Positions 44,310 to 55,998 of a DNA stretch of 61,958 bases are shown one piece after another. The stretch comes from Fulvivirga imtechensis AK7 (GTDB lineage Bacteria; Bacteroidota; Bacteroidia; Cytophagales; Cyclobacteriaceae), in the NCBI RefSeq assembly GCF_000331535.1, contig NZ_AMZN01000047.1, positions 1 through 61,958 on the forward strand, written 5' to 3'. The notes below the pieces were generated by a model. It was not told the origin of the DNA. It made no database searches and saw nothing but the letters and a program-made list of their open reading frames with translations. Every line of letters begins with the position of its first letter. Within the stretch, counting starts at the first letter, position 1. The position numbers and the translations under genes were made by a program.

Positions 44310-45221
44310 TTGGAAGCACTTATAGCAAAAAACATTACCAAGAGGTATGCCAACCATACTGCGCTTGATGATGTAAGTCTTAGTATTCCTTCACAAAGTA
44401 TCTTTGGTTTACTTGGCCCAAATGGTGCCGGAAAAACAACGATGATCCGTATTATCAACCAAATCATAGATGCCGATGAAGGGGAAGTATTAGTCAACGG
44501 TACACGGCTGAACGCTGAACACATTTCCATTATAGGCTACCTGCCTGAGGAGCGCGGACTATACAAAAAAATGAAAGTAGGCGAGCAACTGGTATACCTG
44601 GGGCAGCTCAGGAATATGTCAAGAAAAGATGCTGTAGAGAAAAGCAAGGCATGGACGAAAAAATTAGACATTTACGAATGGTGGGATAAAAAGGTAGAAG
44701 ATCTCTCCAAAGGTATGGCCCAGAAAATCCAGTTTATTGCAACTGTACTCAATGAACCTCAACTGATCATACTAGATGAGCCTTTTTCGGGTTTCGACCC
44801 CGTAAATGCCAACCTGATCAAAGACGAGATCCTGGAACTGCGTGAGAAAGGCAGCACCATTATCTTTTCAACTCACCGAATGGAGTCCGTTGAAGAGCTG
44901 TGCGATCATATTGCACTGATCAACAAATCGAAACTGATATTGGACGGTTCTAAAAAACAGATCAAGCAGTCATACCGCTCCAACACCTATCTGGTTGAGC
45001 ATGCAGGACAGCTAAACGGCTCCCTTCCTGATAAATTCACTACGCTGGAAAACCAGACCCTGGATGAGAATTTTTATCAGACAACGATAAAAACTGCCGA
45101 AGGCATTAGCCCCAACGAATTGTTGACCAACCTGATCGGGATCACTGAAGTACATTCCTTTGTAGAGAAGATCCCAAGTATAAGTGAAATATTCATCTCA
45201 AAAGTAGGAGGCACAAAATGA
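44310..45221 (+). CDS. ABC transporter ATP-binding protein (NatA-like)
   Basis: 303 residues. Walker A GPNGAGKTT (about 37-45), signature SKGMAQK, Walker B LIILDEPFSG, H-loop STHRM; the C-terminal part has the domain typical of NatA-type exporters. Starts with TTG at 44310: no ATG fits and residues from EALIAKNIT are conserved. Its stop overlaps the permease start by 4 nt (ATGA). Confidence 0.9.
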   Translation: MEALIAKNITKRYANHTALDDVSLSIPSQSIFGLLGPNGAGKTTMIRIINQIIDADEGEVLVNGTRLNAEHISIIGYLPEERGLYKKMKVGEQLVYLGQLRNMSRKDAVEKSKAWTKKLDIYEWWDKKVEDLSKGMAQKIQFIATVLNEPQLIILDEPFSGFDPVNANLIKDEILELREKGSTIIFSTHRMESVEELCDHIALINKSKLILDGSKKQIKQSYRSNTYLVEHAGQLNGSLPDKFTTLENQTLDENFYQTTIKTAEGISPNELLTNLIGITEVHSFVEKIPSISEIFISKVGGTK

Positions 45222-46495
45222 GCAAGACACTATTAATCATTCAACGGGAATTTCTAAGCAGGGTAAAAAAGAAATCTTTCCTTATAGCAACTATAGTGGT
45301 ACCTCTGATATTCCCGGCCCTCATCGGCGGGATCACCTACATGATGGTAAAAGAAGAGAAGGATGCCAAAGCGAAAGTGGTACATGTGCTGGATGAGGAG
45401 GGCTCTTTCAATGTGGAAAATTCAGACAAATACGAATTTATAAAGGTCAGTGGAGACCTGGAATCCGCTAAAACAGCATTCAGAGAATCTGATGATTATG
45501 GATTACTGTATGTTCCAAAGTTTGATATTGAAAACCCGGAAGGCTTTACCTTGTATGCCAAAAGCAACCCTAACTTCTCCGTTATTGGGTCACTGGAAAA
45601 AGAGGTAGAGCAGGTAATAAAAGATAAAAAACTGCGGGAATATAACATTGATCAACAAGTACTTGATAAGCTAAAAACCAATATCAGTCTTAGATCGGTA
45701 AACATTAGCGAAAAGCAGGAAAAAGAGAGTGATGCGGGAATATCATTTGGCATCGGCTATGTGACAGGTTTTCTGATCTATATTTTCATGTTTGCCTATG
45801 GTGGCCAGGTAATGCAGGGAGTAATGGAAGAAAAGAGCAATAAAATAGTGGAGGTGATAGTATCTACCGTTAAACCTTTTCAACTTATGCTTGGAAAGAT
45901 CCTTGGAGTAGCATCGGTGGGCTTCTTCCAGGTAATTATCTGGGTAGTTCTTATTGGTGTCCTTTCAAGTATGGTCCTCGGCTTTTTTGGCCTGGAAGTC
46001 CCTCAGGGTTCTGTAGAGCAAGCTGGTGATCCTGAAAAGGCAGATGAAATGTTACGACTGCTGGCGAATATTCCGTTTACAAAAATCGTACTGACTTTCA
46101 TTTTCTACTTTATCGGAGGCTATTTGCTGTATGGAGCTCTTTTCGCGGCTGTCGGCTCAGCAGTGGATTCTCCTTCAGAGGCACAGCAATTCATGTTCCC
46201 AATAATGATCCCACTCATAGCCGGGATCATCGGTATGGGTAGTATTATCAACAACCCTGACGGTAACCTGAGCTTCTGGCTCTCTATCATTCCGTTTACA
46301 TCACCCATAGCTATGATGGGAAGGATCGGATTTGGTGTGCCGGTCTGGCAATTGGCATTGTCCATGGCGCTACTGGTGCTCGGCTTTATTTTTACCACCT
46401 GGATAGCAGGAAGGATCTATAGAGTGGGTATTTTGATGCATGGAGTGAAGGTGAACTATAAAACGCTTGCCAAGTGGTTTATGATGAAGAACTGA
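45218..46495 (+). CDS. ABC transporter permease (NatB-like)
   Basis: 425 residues. First membrane segment about 20-41 followed by a large extracytoplasmic loop (to about 180), then five more segments with YGGQVMQGVMEEKSNKIVEVIVSTVKP, a fingerprint of the ABC-2/NatB permeases. With the ATPase it would form an exporter (Na+ extrusion in the namesake; unproven here). A strong terminator follows. Confidence 0.9.
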   Translation: MSKTLLIIQREFLSRVKKKSFLIATIVVPLIFPALIGGITYMMVKEEKDAKAKVVHVLDEEGSFNVENSDKYEFIKVSGDLESAKTAFRESDDYGLLYVPKFDIENPEGFTLYAKSNPNFSVIGSLEKEVEQVIKDKKLREYNIDQQVLDKLKTNISLRSVNISEKQEKESDAGISFGIGYVTGFLIYIFMFAYGGQVMQGVMEEKSNKIVEVIVSTVKPFQLMLGKILGVASVGFFQVIIWVVLIGVLSSMVLGFFGLEVPQGSVEQAGDPEKADEMLRLLANIPFTKIVLTFIFYFIGGYLLYGALFAAVGSAVDSPSEAQQFMFPIMIPLIAGIIGMGSIINNPDGNLSFWLSIIPFTSPIAMMGRIGFGVPVWQLALSMALLVLGFIFTTWIAGRIYRVGILMHGVKVNYKTLAKWFMMKN

Positions 46496-46537
46496 TCGTT
46501 AAGAACTTTTTATAACATACTGATCGTTGGATCGTTA

Positions 46538-46567
46538 CCGGATAGTGTTTTTCTATCCGGTTTTTTT
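46538..46567 (+). terminator. Terminator of the ABC exporter operon
   Basis: CCGGATAG (46538-46545), 7-nt loop, CTATCCGG (46553-46560), then seven T. Confidence 0.88.
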
Positions 46568-46597
46568 GTTTTAATTTGATCCGTTCGTAGTTTATTC

Positions 46598-47812
46598 ATG
46601 GCGCAATCCAACAAAACTGTAGGTATAGACATCTATTACAACAAATCCAAGATCAAATGGGTGGTATTGGTAGTGTCTGTGCTGATCAGTGCGGGGTCCA
46701 TTTTCTATACCGATGTGCTTGTCGACCAGTTGAAGGAGCGGGAACGCCAGCAAATTGAACTCTTTGCCAAAGCCCTTCAGTATACCATCCAGGAAGACCT
46801 GGATAGAAATATTCTATTTGTTAGTGATATTCTTGTTCAAAACCACTCTATTCCTACCATACTTGTTTCGGAAGAAGGCCAGATCATCAACTGGCGAAAT
46901 GTCGAGGTTGATTCAAGTCTGAGTACATACGAACAAAATAAGGTACTACAGAAGGAACTTAATCGCATGGCTGAAACCTATGAACCCATAGAAGTCATAG
47001 ATAGGGATAAAATTACAGGTGAAGTATACTACATCAACTACGTCTACTACCGAAATAGCTTTTTATTAACACAGCTCATCTATTACCCATATGTGCAGCT
47101 ATCCCTGATTGCGATTTTCGCCTTTATCGTTTACCTGATCTTCAATTATTCCAAAGCCGCTGAGCAAAACAGGGTCTGGGTAGGTCTTGCCAAAGAAACT
47201 GCCCACCAGTTGGGTACCCCAATTTCTTCCCTTATGGCCTGGGTGGAATATTTTAGGGATCAGGCTGACATCAAGGACAAACAACTATTCGATGAATTAG
47301 ATAAGGATATTAAAAAGCTTCAGGTAATTACGGAGCGCTTTTCTAATATTGGCTCCGTGCCCGTTTTGTCCGAGGAAAAAATTGACGAGCTGATCAAAAA
47401 CATTATTGATTACCTCAAGCCACGCATTTCTCCAAAGGTACATATGAGTGTCGATTCGCTGACACCCGGAATCACAGCAAAAGTGAACCCCCCACTCTTC
47501 GAATGGGTGATTGAAAACCTCTGTAAAAATGCTGTAGACGCCATGGGAGGGTCAGGGTCTATCGATATATTTATTCTTAAGGGCAGTGAACATCGGGTAT
47601 TCATTGACATTAGCGATACCGGAAAAGGCATACCAAAATCAAAGATCAGGCAGGTTTTTAATCCCGGCTTTACTACCAAAAAAAGAGGGTGGGGATTGGG
47701 CCTTACACTGGCTAAAAGGATCATTGACGTCTACCATCAGGGTAAAATTTTTGTGAAATCGTCAGAAGAGGGCCAGGGCACTACCTTCAGGATAATACTT
47801 CCCACGGAATAA
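46598..47812 (+). CDS. Membrane sensor histidine kinase
   Basis: 404 residues. Two membrane helices (about 20-38 and 163-183) bracket an external sensing loop; then the H-box with His203 (ETAHQLGTPIS), N-box NLCKNAVDAMGG, G1 DTGKGIP and GLGLTLAKRI. No response regulator lies beside it, so its partner is elsewhere. Independent of the terminated ABC operon. Confidence 0.9.
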   Translation: MAQSNKTVGIDIYYNKSKIKWVVLVVSVLISAGSIFYTDVLVDQLKERERQQIELFAKALQYTIQEDLDRNILFVSDILVQNHSIPTILVSEEGQIINWRNVEVDSSLSTYEQNKVLQKELNRMAETYEPIEVIDRDKITGEVYYINYVYYRNSFLLTQLIYYPYVQLSLIAIFAFIVYLIFNYSKAAEQNRVWVGLAKETAHQLGTPISSLMAWVEYFRDQADIKDKQLFDELDKDIKKLQVITERFSNIGSVPVLSEEKIDELIKNIIDYLKPRISPKVHMSVDSLTPGITAKVNPPLFEWVIENLCKNAVDAMGGSGSIDIFILKGSEHRVFIDISDTGKGIPKSKIRQVFNPGFTTKKRGWGLGLTLAKRIIDVYHQGKIFVKSSEEGQGTTFRIILPTE

Positions 47813-47845
47813 CCAAGTTTTACGCAACAAAAAACGCGCCTTACT

Positions 47846-47875
47846 TTTGCTTTAAGGAAATTAGATGTAGTTTTG
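47846..47875 (+). promoter_or_regulatory. Putative promoter of atpD-atpC
   Basis: TTTG (47846-47849), an 18-bp spacer, then TAGTTTTG (47868-47875), a good fit to the Bacteroidota -33/-7 pattern, 49 bp ahead of the atpD ATG. Confidence 0.6.
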
Positions 47876-47920
47876 CGGTCTGAAATTATCGAGGCAATAA
47901 ACATTTCTATAAAACAATAA

Positions 47921-49432
<1,512 letters not shown>

Positions 49433-49445
49433 ATATACACTTATG

Positions 49446-49475
49446 GTGATCAGCCTGTCCTGAATGGCTGATCAC
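49446..49475 (+). promoter_or_regulatory. Intercistronic hairpin between atpD and atpC
   Basis: Perfect 10-bp stem GTGATCAGCC/GGCTGATCAC (49446-49455 with 49466-49475), 10-nt loop, before TTAAATTTTT. May tune atpC expression or be an RNA processing site. Confidence 0.45.
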
Positions 49476-49490
49476 TTAAATTTTTGTCAT

Positions 49491-49745
49491 ATGTTTTTAG
49501 AAATAGTTACGCCTGTTAAAAAAGTATATGGAGGAGAGGTAAGCATAGTTACTTTTCCAGGTGTTGATGGCTCGTTTCAGGTAATGAACGATCACGCTGC
49601 CATGGTAAGCACATTGAAAGAAGGTACTGTGATTTATAAAAACAGGGATGGGCAACACGAGGTGGAAATTACCGGAGGCGTAGTAGAGGTACTGAATAAT
49701 AAAATTGTTTTATTAGCTGACGGACTGGTGAGCCAGGAAGTATAG
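49491..49745 (+). CDS. atpC: F1 ATP synthase epsilon subunit, short form
   Basis: 84 residues from the ATG at 49491 (MFLEIVTPVKKVYGGEVSIV); an upstream in-frame ATG at 49464 lacks conservation. It has the N-terminal beta-barrel (FPGVDGSFQVMNDHAAMVSTL) but no C-terminal helical hairpin, which is the inhibitory part in E. coli. Short epsilons are frequent in Bacteroidota. Confidence 0.9.
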   Translation: MFLEIVTPVKKVYGGEVSIVTFPGVDGSFQVMNDHAAMVSTLKEGTVIYKNRDGQHEVEITGGVVEVLNNKIVLLADGLVSQEV

Positions 49746-49765
49746 GCTATAAAAATATACAACTC

Positions 49766-49797
49766 AAAAGGCCGCATTAAAAATGTGGCCTTTTTTT
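49766..49797 (+). terminator. Terminator of atpDC
   Basis: Stem 49766-49778 with 49782-49794 (one G-U pair), loop AAA, then T run. Confidence 0.88.
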
Positions 49798-49823
49798 ATA
49801 TATAATATGGTTTGGATAGAATA

Positions 49824-50129
49824 CTATTCTTTCGGTTTAAACATCCTGCGAAAGGTCCGCTTTTCAAACTCCCAAAAGAAACGAAACTGCCCGAAAAGGA
49901 AGCCATAGATCAGGAGTATAACATTGTAAATGGGCAGTATAAAGATGTAGTATAGCAATGTGAAAATCCAGCTTCTAGCCTCCTCAGGGCCAAAGAGTGA
50001 TAGCACAGGCTCTTTCAAAAGAAGCACTGTAGTACCAGTACAGGCAAACACCACCAGAATAATGATAGCCTGCCCCGTAGTTACATTCCAACGCTTTTCA
50101 AGTTTGTCCAACCAATTTGGCTTTTTCAT
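49824..50129 (-). CDS. DUF6787-like small membrane protein
   Basis: 101 residues with two hydrophobic helices (about 18-38 and 55-82) and a motif WLDKLEKRWNV...QAIIILVVFACTG followed by WEFEKRTFRRMF. I associate it with DUF6787, with moderate assurance. The ATG overlaps the stop of the rluA-like gene (ATGA), so translation is coupled. Confidence 0.75.
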   Translation of the reverse strand: MKKPNWLDKLEKRWNVTTGQAIIILVVFACTGTTVLLLKEPVLSLFGPEEARSWIFTLLYYIFILPIYNVILLIYGFLFGQFRFFWEFEKRTFRRMFKPKE

Positions 50130-50809
50130 CAGCTTTTAAATAATCTCCATATCTGATCATTAGGCACAGGAGCTGTGAAACTCATTTTTTGCTTTTTTAC
50201 TGGGTGTTCAAAGCTCACCGACCGTGAATGTAAATAAATATCTCCACTTTTGTTGGGCTGATTATATCCATATTTTACATCGCCAAGTATCGGACAGCCC
50301 ATCTTTGCTAACTGCGCCCGGATCTGATGTGGTCTACCCGTCATTAATTTTATCTCCAGCAAATAATGTTCGCCTATCCGGCCTATCAGCTTATAGCTCA
50401 GCACCGCTTTTTGCGAACCCGACACTTCTTTGTTGAAGGCTGTGGTTTTATTGATCTTAGTATTTTTTTTCAGCCAATGCACCAACTCTCCCGCTGTGTT
50501 AGGCGGTCGATGTGTGGTAATAGCCCAGTAGATTTTATCTATCCTACGCTCCTTGAACAGTTTGTTCATGCGCTCCAGAGCTTTTGATGTACGTGCTAAA
50601 ATGACAGCCCCGCTAACCGGCCTGTCTAACCGATGGACCACCCCGAGAAATACGTCTCCGGGTTTGTCATACTTTTCTTTTACGTAAAGCTTGGCTTGCT
50701 CTGCCAGGGTAATATCTCCGGATTTGTCTCCCTGCACTAACAAACCGGCAGGCTTATTAACAATGAGCAAGTGGTTATCTTCGTAGACAATATTTTCCCT
50801 CTTTAACAT
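50129..50809 (-). CDS. RluA family pseudouridine synthase
   Basis: About 226 residues from the ATG at 50809, 8 bp past the prfC stop; a TTG at 50845 would overlap prfC and is not preferred. Motifs: LLIVNKPAGLLV, the catalytic Asp in VVHRLDRPVSGAVILA, and TGRPHQIRAQLA. Isomerises uridine in rRNA or tRNA; the target site is unknown. Confidence 0.9.
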   Translation of the reverse strand: MLKRENIVYEDNHLLIVNKPAGLLVQGDKSGDITLAEQAKLYVKEKYDKPGDVFLGVVHRLDRPVSGAVILARTSKALERMNKLFKERRIDKIYWAITTHRPPNTAGELVHWLKKNTKINKTTAFNKEVSGSQKAVLSYKLIGRIGEHYLLEIKLMTGRPHQIRAQLAKMGCPILGDVKYGYNQPNKSGDIYLHSRSVSFEHPVKKQKMSFTAPVPNDQIWRLFKS

Positions 50810-50816
50810 TGATCCC

Positions 50817-52397
50817 TTAAAACTCTGACGTAAAATGAAATTCAATCTCCGGGAAATTGTCCTGAACCATGCTTAGCCAGGCCCGCGATTCTGCCATAAA
50901 TACCAGCTTGCCATCCTTATCTTTTGCAATATGACGGTATTTTGAATCTACGAACTCATTGAGCTTCTTTTTATCCTTACTACTGATCCAGCAGGCCTTA
51001 TAAAGGTTCATTGACATAAAATCACAGGAGGCGCCATATTCATGCTTCAGCCTGTGTTGTATTACTTCAAACTGCAAAGCTCCAACAGTTCCTACCACTT
51101 TTCTGGTTCCGAGTTCGTAGGTAAATAATTGTGCCACACCTTCCTCCATCAACTGGTGTAATCCTTTATCCAACTGCTTCGTTTTCATAGCATCCTTGTT
51201 GATCACCTCTTTGAATATTTCCGGTGAAAAGCTCGGGATGCCTTTATACATGCCTTTCTCACCTTCCGATATGGTATCTCCTATTTTCAGGTTGCCAGTA
51301 TCGTATAATCCGACAATATCTCCCGGCCAGGCCTCATCAACAAGCTCCTTTTCCTGGGCCATGAAAGCAGTGACGTTGGAAAACCTGATCTTTTTATCCG
51401 CCCGTACATGGTAATAGTTGCTTCCGCGTTCAAATTTTCCCGAACACACACGAATAAATGCAATCCTGTTTCTATGATTGGGATCCATATTGGCATGTAT
51501 CTTAAAGATAAAGCCTGAAAATTTATTTTCTTCGGGTGTGATCAGACGCTCCTCGGTTTCTCTGGGCTTGGGAGGTGGCGCAAGCTCTATGAAGCAATCG
51601 AGCAGTTCCTTTACACCAAAATTATTAACAGCGCTGCCAAAGAAGACAGGCGCTACATTCCCCGCCAGATATTCATTGACATCAAATTCAGGATATACTC
51701 CTTCGATCAATTCCACGTCCTCTCTCAACTGCTTCGCATAGCTCTCCCCTACTTCCCGGTCAATTTGAGGATCGTTGATGTCTTCTATTTTCAACCCATC
51801 ATTTTCTATCTTTGCCCTGCTCGGCTGAAAGAGATGAAGGCTTTTATTGTACAGGCTGTATACCCCTTTGAAAGTCTTGCCCATACTTATCGGCCAGCTT
51901 AACGGCCTCACTTTAATACTAAGCTTTTCCTCGATTTCATCAAGCAGGTCGTACGGATCACGTCCTTCACGATCCATTTTATTGATAAAGCAGATCACCG
52001 GTGTGTTTCGCATTCTACACACTTCCATCAGCTTTTCTGTTTGTATCTCCACCCCCTTCACACAATCTATCACCATGATCACACTGTCCACGGCAGTCAG
52101 CGTGCGGTAGGTATCTTCGGCAAAATCCTGGTGACCGGGGGTATCTAGCAGATTGATCTTTTTCCCATTATAGTTGAAACCCATCACTGACGTGGCCACC
52201 GAAATACCCCTTTGCTTTTCGATCTCCATCCAATCGGATCGGGCATGCATTTTTATTTTGTTAGACTTCACCGCACCTGCCGTCTGTATCGCCCCACCGA
52301 AAAGCAGGAGCTTCTCCGTGAGTGTGGTCTTTCCCGCATCCGGGTGGCTAATAATCCCAAATGTTCTTCTCTTCTCTATTTCCTGTTTCAATGACAT
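50817..52397 (-). CDS. prfC: Peptide chain release factor 3
   Basis: Translational GTPase that recycles RF1/RF2. 526 residues. G1 [12 protein letters not shown], the RF3-specific stretch [31 protein letters not shown]3 DTPGHQDF and G4 NKMDRE are clear. Starts a minus-strand unit with rluA and the small membrane gene. Confidence 0.96.
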   Translation of the reverse strand: MSLKQEIEKRRTFGIISHPDAGKTTLTEKLLLFGGAIQTAGAVKSNKIKMHARSDWMEIEKQRGISVATSVMGFNYNGKKINLLDTPGHQDFAEDTYRTLTAVDSVIMVIDCVKGVEIQTEKLMEVCRMRNTPVICFINKMDREGRDPYDLLDEIEEKLSIKVRPLSWPISMGKTFKGVYSLYNKSLHLFQPSRAKIENDGLKIEDINDPQIDREVGESYAKQLREDVELIEGVYPEFDVNEYLAGNVAPVFFGSAVNNFGVKELLDCFIELAPPPKPRETEERLITPEENKFSGFIFKIHANMDPNHRNRIAFIRVCSGKFERGSNYYHVRADKKIRFSNVTAFMAQEKELVDEAWPGDIVGLYDTGNLKIGDTISEGEKGMYKGIPSFSPEIFKEVINKDAMKTKQLDKGLHQLMEEGVAQLFTYELGTRKVVGTVGALQFEVIQHRLKHEYGASCDFMSMNLYKACWISSKDKKKLNEFVDSKYRHIAKDKDGKLVFMAESRAWLSMVQDNFPEIEFHFTSEF

Positions 52398-52439
52398 GGT
52401 ATTTCAAAATAAGGTGCAAATTTAGGGAATAGTTTTCTC

Positions 52440-52518
52440 AGTTCTTAGTTCTCGGTTCACAGTTCTCCGTTCACCATCAAACTATAAACTGTGAACTGGA
52501 AACTATAAACTCAAAACT
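52440..52518. repeat. Heptad-phased inverted repeat upstream of dnaK
   Basis: Left arm: AGTT-type tetramers (one GGTT, one CGTT) at 52440, 52447, 52454, 52461 and 52468, exactly 7 bp apart. Right arm: AACT at 52480, 52487, 52494, 52501, 52508 and 52515, also exactly 7 bp apart. The arms can pair with the same period. It lies between the divergent prfC and dnaK. Confidence 0.75.
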
Positions 52519-52630
52519 GAAATACGTCTGCCAATATGTCACACAATTCCATTTGGCATAACCATTGATAAACTTCTGATAATGACAGAAAAAATATTTG
52601 AATAGAATAGTTAATAAATAAGAATTTATC

Positions 52631-54553
52631 ATGGGAAAAATTATCGGAATTGATTTAGGAACTACCAACTCATGTGTAGCGGTGATGGAGGGTAATGAGC
52701 CTGTGGTGATCCCTAACAGCGAAGGAAGAAGAACAACTCCTTCGATAGTCGCTTTCCTGGATGAAGGAAAGGGCGAAAGAAAGGTGGGGGATCCTGCAAA
52801 AAGACAGGCCATAACCAACCCACAAAATACCATTAGTTCGGTAAAGAGATTTATGGGAAAGAAATTCAGCGAAGTAACTGAAGAAAGAAAAACTGTTTCC
52901 TATGCTCTCGAAAAAGGAAATAATGACACTGTAAGAGTTAAAATCGGTGACAGAAACTATACTCCTCAGGAAATATCAGCCATGATCCTTCAGAAAATGA
53001 AGTCTACTGCTGAAGATTACCTGGGAACTGAAGTGAAAGAGGCTGTAATTACCGTACCTGCTTACTTCAACGATGCGGAGCGTCATGCTACGAAAGAAGC
53101 CGGACAGATCGCTGGCCTTGAAGTGAAAAGGATCATCAACGAGCCTACTGCCGCTGCCCTTGCCTACGGTCTTGACAAGAAGGACAGAGATATGAAAATA
53201 GCGGTGTATGACCTTGGTGGTGGTACATTTGATATTTCTATCCTCGAATTAGGAGACGGTGTATTTGAAGTAAAATCTACAAACGGTGATGTTCACCTTG
53301 GTGGTGATGATTTTGACCAGGTAATTATCAACTGGCTGGCGGAAGAGTTTCAAAAAGATGAGAACGTAGATCTTAGAAAAGACCCTATGGCACTTCAAAG
53401 ATTAAAAGAAGCTGCTGAAAAGGCTAAAATTGAACTTTCCAGTTCAACAGAAACAGAGATCAACCTGCCATATATTATGCCTGTTGACGGTGTGCCTAAG
53501 CACCTTGTTAAGAAGCTTTCAAGAGCTAAATTCGAGCAGCTCTCTGACGACCTGGTTAAAAGAACTATGGGGCCTTGCAAAATTGCTTTGAAAGATGCAG
53601 GATTGAATGCTTCTGAAATTGACGAAGTTATTTTAGTAGGTGGTTCAACAAGGATCCCTAAAATACAGGAAGAAGTTGAGAAATTCTTTGGCAAGAAGCC
53701 TTCAAAAGGTGTAAACCCTGACGAAGTGGTGGCGATCGGTGCTGCGATCCAGGGTGGTGTACTTACAGGTGAAGTGAAAGACGTACTTCTACTGGACGTT
53801 ACTCCGCTTTCATTAGGAATCGAAACTATGGGAGGTGTATTCACCAAGCTTATCGAATCTAACACCACTATCCCTACCAAGAAGTCTGAGGTGTTCTCAA
53901 CTGCTGCTGACAACCAGCCTTCTGTGGAGATCCACGTATTGCAAGGCGAGCGATCAATGGCAAAAGACAACAGGACTATCGGTAGATTCCACCTGGACGG
54001 AATTCCACCAGCACCAAGAGGCGTGCCTCAGATCGAAGTAACTTTCGATATCGATGCTAATGGTATAATGAACGTATCTGCCAAAGATAAAGGTACCGGC
54101 AAAGAGCAGAAGATCAGAATCGAAGCTTCTTCCGGTTTGACAGATGCTGAAATCGAGAAGATGAAGCAGGAAGCTCAGGCTAATGCTGAGGCTGACAAGG
54201 AGGCGAAAGAAAAGATCGATAAGATCAATTCTGCTGACTCATTGATCTTCCAGACTGAAAAGCAACTGAAAGAATACGGTGACAAGCTTTCTGAGGACAA
54301 TAAGTCGAAGATCACTGGTGCACTTGAAGAACTGAAGAAAGCGCATCAATCGCAAGATGTGGCTGCCATAGACACCGCCATGGAAGGACTGAACAAAGCA
54401 TGGGAAGGTGCCGCTCAGGAAATGTACGCTGCTTCTGGCGGACAGGGAGCTGAGGGCGGTGCAGATCAGCCAGGTAGTCAGGCCGAAGGCGGAGCAGATA
54501 ATGACGTATCTGACGTTGAATTCGAAGAAGTGGATGACAACAACAAAAAATAA
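52631..54553 (+). CDS. dnaK: Chaperone DnaK
   Basis: Hsp70 of 640 residues. N-terminal [18 protein letters not shown], phosphate motif [27 protein letters not shown], and the linker [11 protein letters not shown] lead to the substrate-binding domain; a Gly/Glu-rich tail ends it. No CIRCE site seen. A terminator follows at 54577. Confidence 0.98.
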   Translation: MGKIIGIDLGTTNSCVAVMEGNEPVVIPNSEGRRTTPSIVAFLDEGKGERKVGDPAKRQAITNPQNTISSVKRFMGKKFSEVTEERKTVSYALEKGNNDTVRVKIGDRNYTPQEISAMILQKMKSTAEDYLGTEVKEAVITVPAYFNDAERHATKEAGQIAGLEVKRIINEPTAAALAYGLDKKDRDMKIAVYDLGGGTFDISILELGDGVFEVKSTNGDVHLGGDDFDQVIINWLAEEFQKDENVDLRKDPMALQRLKEAAEKAKIELSSSTETEINLPYIMPVDGVPKHLVKKLSRAKFEQLSDDLVKRTMGPCKIALKDAGLNASEIDEVILVGGSTRIPKIQEEVEKFFGKKPSKGVNPDEVVAIGAAIQGGVLTGEVKDVLLLDVTPLSLGIETMGGVFTKLIESNTTIPTKKSEVFSTAADNQPSVEIHVLQGERSMAKDNRTIGRFHLDGIPPAPRGVPQIEVTFDIDANGIMNVSAKDKGTGKEQKIRIEASSGLTDAEIEKMKQEAQANAEADKEAKEKIDKINSADSLIFQTEKQLKEYGDKLSEDNKSKITGALEELKKAHQSQDVAAIDTAMEGLNKAWEGAAQEMYAASGGQGAEGGADQPGSQAEGGADNDVSDVEFEEVDDNNKK

Positions 54554-54576
54554 TTCACTTAAAACATAAAAAAAGA

Positions 54577-54606
54577 AAAGGCTGTCTGAAAAGGCAGTCT
54601 TTTTTT
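54577..54606 (+). terminator. Terminator of dnaK
   Basis: Stem 54577-54586 with 54593-54602 (two G-U pairs), then a T run. The rest of the 54554-54979 gap shows no convincing gene; one 66-codon frame at 54632-54832 lacks support. Confidence 0.7.
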
Positions 54607-54979
54607 GTATTTGTACATCATCATGTAAATAGTGGCATCCCTTCCGTGTTGTCATAGAAGACTCACCACACTTTTCATCATTAATCTCATCCTTTCTTCC
54701 CTGGCAACCCTATCCGGGCTGGGCATAATACCTTTTACTATTTCCCTACCCTACCTTACCGCTCTTTCGTGGCACTTACCTTCACATGACTGCACCAATA
54801 TCTTAGAAGAAGATAGCTTAGAGGTGACATGACATAAGTTCCTGAAATTATTTCATTCACCGGCAAATAACACCTTTCATCTGGAGAAAGAACATCTTCA
54901 CAGGATCATACATATCTAACTGATAATGAGGAGCGTTTGTAGAGAAGTTATTTAATTTTTTTCAACTAAACGATGAACT

Positions 54980-55900
54980 ATGAAAATGTTAAAAATGTGG
55001 AGTGCGGTATTGTTATCACTAATGATATTTACCGCCTGTAACGATGATGATGAAAAAATTAATGCAGACAGACCTGATTATGAAGGCCAGGGTCAGGCCA
55101 ATATTTATATAACTGATGCACCTGTAGATGATGTAAATATTTCAACAGTAGTTATCTCTATTGCTGGTGTAGAAGCCAACGGCCCTGACGGATGGAAAAT
55201 GATCAAAGAATTTGAAGAACCAGTAAAAATTGATCTGTTAAGTTACCAAAATGGCGAAGCGTATCTACTGACAGAAGAGGTAATTGAGGCAGGCGTTTAT
55301 ACGGAGGTACGTCTTAAGCTGAATATCCAGGAAGAGATAGATGGTGAGCTTCAGAATCCCGGATGCTATATAGAATTTAAAGATGGAAGTAAAAAACCCC
55401 TGTTCGTTCCCAGTGGTGGACAATCCGGCTACAAAGCTAAAGGAGAGTTTGCACTCCCTACTGATGGTGTAGTTGCTGTAACGCTTGATTTCGATGTGCG
55501 AAAAGCTGTTGTAAAGACAGGTAGTGATAAGTATATACTGAAACCGACAATCAGATTGGTGGCTAATGAAGAAGCGGGGCTTATCGAAGGTAAGTTTGCC
55601 GAGGCTGATACTTATGAAAAAGTAATTGTATATGCCTATGCAAATGGTGAATTCAAAGAAAGTGAAATGGATGAGCCCGCTGAGGGCGAGGTAAGATTCT
55701 CTAATGCAGTATCCAGCAGTGTAGTGGGTGAAGGTGGAGAATTTACGCTGGCTTTCATGAATGCCGGCACTTATGATCTCTACCTGGTATACCATGACGA
55801 AAATGGAGAATTCCTCAACCTGATCGGATCCTATGAAGATGTATCCGTTGAAGCTGGCGCAAAAGTGAGCCTTCAATTGGAGCTGAATTTATTGAATTAA
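54980..55900 (+). CDS. DUF4382 domain lipoprotein
   Basis: 306 residues with lipobox FTAC (Cys20) and an acidic NDDDE after it. The DUF4382 pattern is plain: IYITDAPVDDVNISTVVISIAGVEANG, then AYLLTEEVIEAGVYTEVRLKL and YILKPTIRLVANEEAG. A second beta-rich domain follows from about 205. Envelope protein; function unknown. Ends with a strong terminator. Confidence 0.88.
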   Translation: MKMLKMWSAVLLSLMIFTACNDDDEKINADRPDYEGQGQANIYITDAPVDDVNISTVVISIAGVEANGPDGWKMIKEFEEPVKIDLLSYQNGEAYLLTEEVIEAGVYTEVRLKLNIQEEIDGELQNPGCYIEFKDGSKKPLFVPSGGQSGYKAKGEFALPTDGVVAVTLDFDVRKAVVKTGSDKYILKPTIRLVANEEAGLIEGKFAEADTYEKVIVYAYANGEFKESEMDEPAEGEVRFSNAVSSSVVGEGGEFTLAFMNAGTYDLYLVYHDENGEFLNLIGSYEDVSVEAGAKVSLQLELNLLN

Positions 55901-55921
55901 TAAAAAAATACCCTTTCTATT

Positions 55922-55948
55922 AAAAAAGCCCTTATTCAGGGCTTTTTT
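55922..55948 (+). terminator. Terminator after the DUF4382 gene
   Basis: Perfect 11-bp stem (55922-55932 with 55938-55948) around TATTC; ends in six T and starts with six A, so it can work both ways. Confidence 0.88.
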
Positions 55949-55962
55949 AATTATACAGACTA

Positions 55963-55970
55963 TAAATTTG
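55963..55970 (+). promoter_or_regulatory. Putative -7 element for the aspartate kinase gene
   Basis: TAAATTTG, an exact match to TAnnTTTG, 29 bp upstream of the ATG. The -33 motif is not evident next to the preceding terminator. Confidence 0.45.
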
Positions 55971-55998
55971 TGCTTTGAATTTACATTAAGATAAAAAA

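Noticed and set aside
52431-52518. CRISPR array from the regular repeats near dnaK
   Set aside because: The unit is only 7 bp with no spacers of fixed larger size.
52398-52630. CIRCE/HrcA site upstream of dnaK
   Set aside because: No TTAGCACTC-type inverted repeat was found.
54632-54832. 66-codon frame in the dnaK downstream gap
   Set aside because: No recognisable motif or signal, not near a start signal; judged random.
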